A stretch of DNA of 44,480 bases from Prochlorococcus sp. AG-363-O15. Lineage in GTDB: Bacteria; Cyanobacteriota; Cyanobacteriia; PCC-6307; Cyanobiaceae. How positions within the stretch are numbered: the first letter of the stretch is position 1; each line of letters starts with the position of its first letter. The position numbers and the translations under genes were made by a program. Of the stretch, positions 44,295 to 44,480 are shown piece by piece. Location of the stretch: the NCBI GenBank assembly GCA_003278255.1, contig QCFZ01000003.1, forward strand, positions 119,450-163,929, written 5' to 3'. A model generated the notes under the pieces. It saw nothing but the letters and a program-made list of their open reading frames with translations. It made no database searches and was not told the DNA's origin.

Positions 44295-44480
44295 TCAGCC
44301 TTCTGCGCCACCATAATCAGCATCGCTACTCCCATCGGCAGAAAAGCCTCCGTTTTCTGGCGCAGTACCTCTACGTCGACGACTACGACCCTCATCGTGG
44401 CCACCAGATTCGGATGGAGAAGAACCGCCACCATAACTGCGATCCTCCCAACCCTTAGCGCCTGATCCACGTTGCTCGCC
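44295..44480 (-). CDS. C-terminal tail of a Gly/Arg-rich protein, probably an RRM RNA-binding protein (runs off window)
   Basis: Only the last 61 codons are inside the window. They encode a low-complexity tail: GAKGWEDRSYGGGSSPSESG, GGHDEGRSRRRRGTAPENGG and DADYGGAEG before a TGA at 44297-44295. Cyanobacterial Rbp proteins (RRM domain plus glycine-rich C-terminus) have this kind of tail, often with GWEDRSYG just after the RRM, so this is the best guess. The RRM itself would lie to the right of the window and cannot be seen. Confidence 0.7.
   Translation of the reverse strand, partial: GEQRGSGAKGWEDRSYGGGSSPSESGGHDEGRSRRRRGTAPENGGFSADGSSDADYGGAEG

Overview
The window is a gene-dense piece of the main chromosome of a marine picocyanobacterium. 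Prochlorococcus is the best fit, probably a low-light-adapted, moderately AT-rich lineage, or less likely a close Synechococcus relative. The assignment is an inference from several signs. The base composition is AT-rich by eye. Genes overlap or nearly touch. There is a Flv1/Flv3-type flavodiiron pair, a photosynthetic-type gap2, a lumenal cyclophilin and cobalamin synthesis (cbiD), and several small proteins that look specific to picocyanobacteria. Almost everything is core housekeeping. I see no CRISPR array, insertion sequence, intact integrase or prophage.

Layout. 1-6.3 kb: the N-terminal half of alaS (minus strand), then a large HepA-type SNF2 ATPase, a SWIM zinc-finger protein and a MEKHLA-domain protein. 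6.4-9.5 kb: a three-gene TRAP transporter (binding lipoprotein, small and large permeases) of the TakP/2-oxoacid type. 9.5-13.7 kb: two flavodiiron proteins, one with all six iron ligands and one with four of those positions changed, followed by an NADPH-dependent FMN reductase. 14.0-17.1 kb: a small hypothetical gene, then penicillin-binding protein 2 with two upstream conserved hypotheticals. 17.1-20.1 kb: the only accessory-looking part, an AT-rich patch with a TPR-glycosyltransferase fusion and a DUF6165-like coiled-coil protein. It is bracketed by a 20-bp exact direct repeat and by start-less open reading stretches that look like gene relics.

20.1-26.4 kb: guaA, cbiD, a serine/alanine-glyoxylate aminotransferase, tRNA-Gly(CCC), small hypotheticals including what I read as a broken small gene near 24.7-24.9 kb, an AbrB-type half-size membrane protein and a secreted hypothetical. 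26.4-31.5 kb: a second, SMARCAL1-like SNF2 ATPase, an HNH endonuclease, an SDR-type epimerase, pdxA and accB. Here two divergent gene pairs share their start codons in a single CATG. 31.5-38.2 kb: efp, a lumenal cyclophilin, thiL, gap2, murC, murB and a YbaB nucleoid protein. 38.2-44.5 kb: rsgA, a TusA-like protein, dnaJ, grpE, a BaiN/HI0933-type flavoprotein, an exported MsrB, dusA, and the C-terminal tail of a glycine/arginine-rich protein, probably an RRM RNA-binding protein.

How the genes work together. The flavodiiron pair plus FMN reductase are a plausible oxygen photoreduction outlet. GrpE and DnaJ are the Hsp70 cochaperones. MurC, MurB and PBP2 serve peptidoglycan. GuaA, PdxA, ThiL and CbiD belong to nucleotide and cofactor synthesis. 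The most unusual material is the repeat-bracketed TPR-glycosyltransferase cassette with relic flanks, the broken small gene at 24.7 kb, and the CATG-sharing divergent starts.
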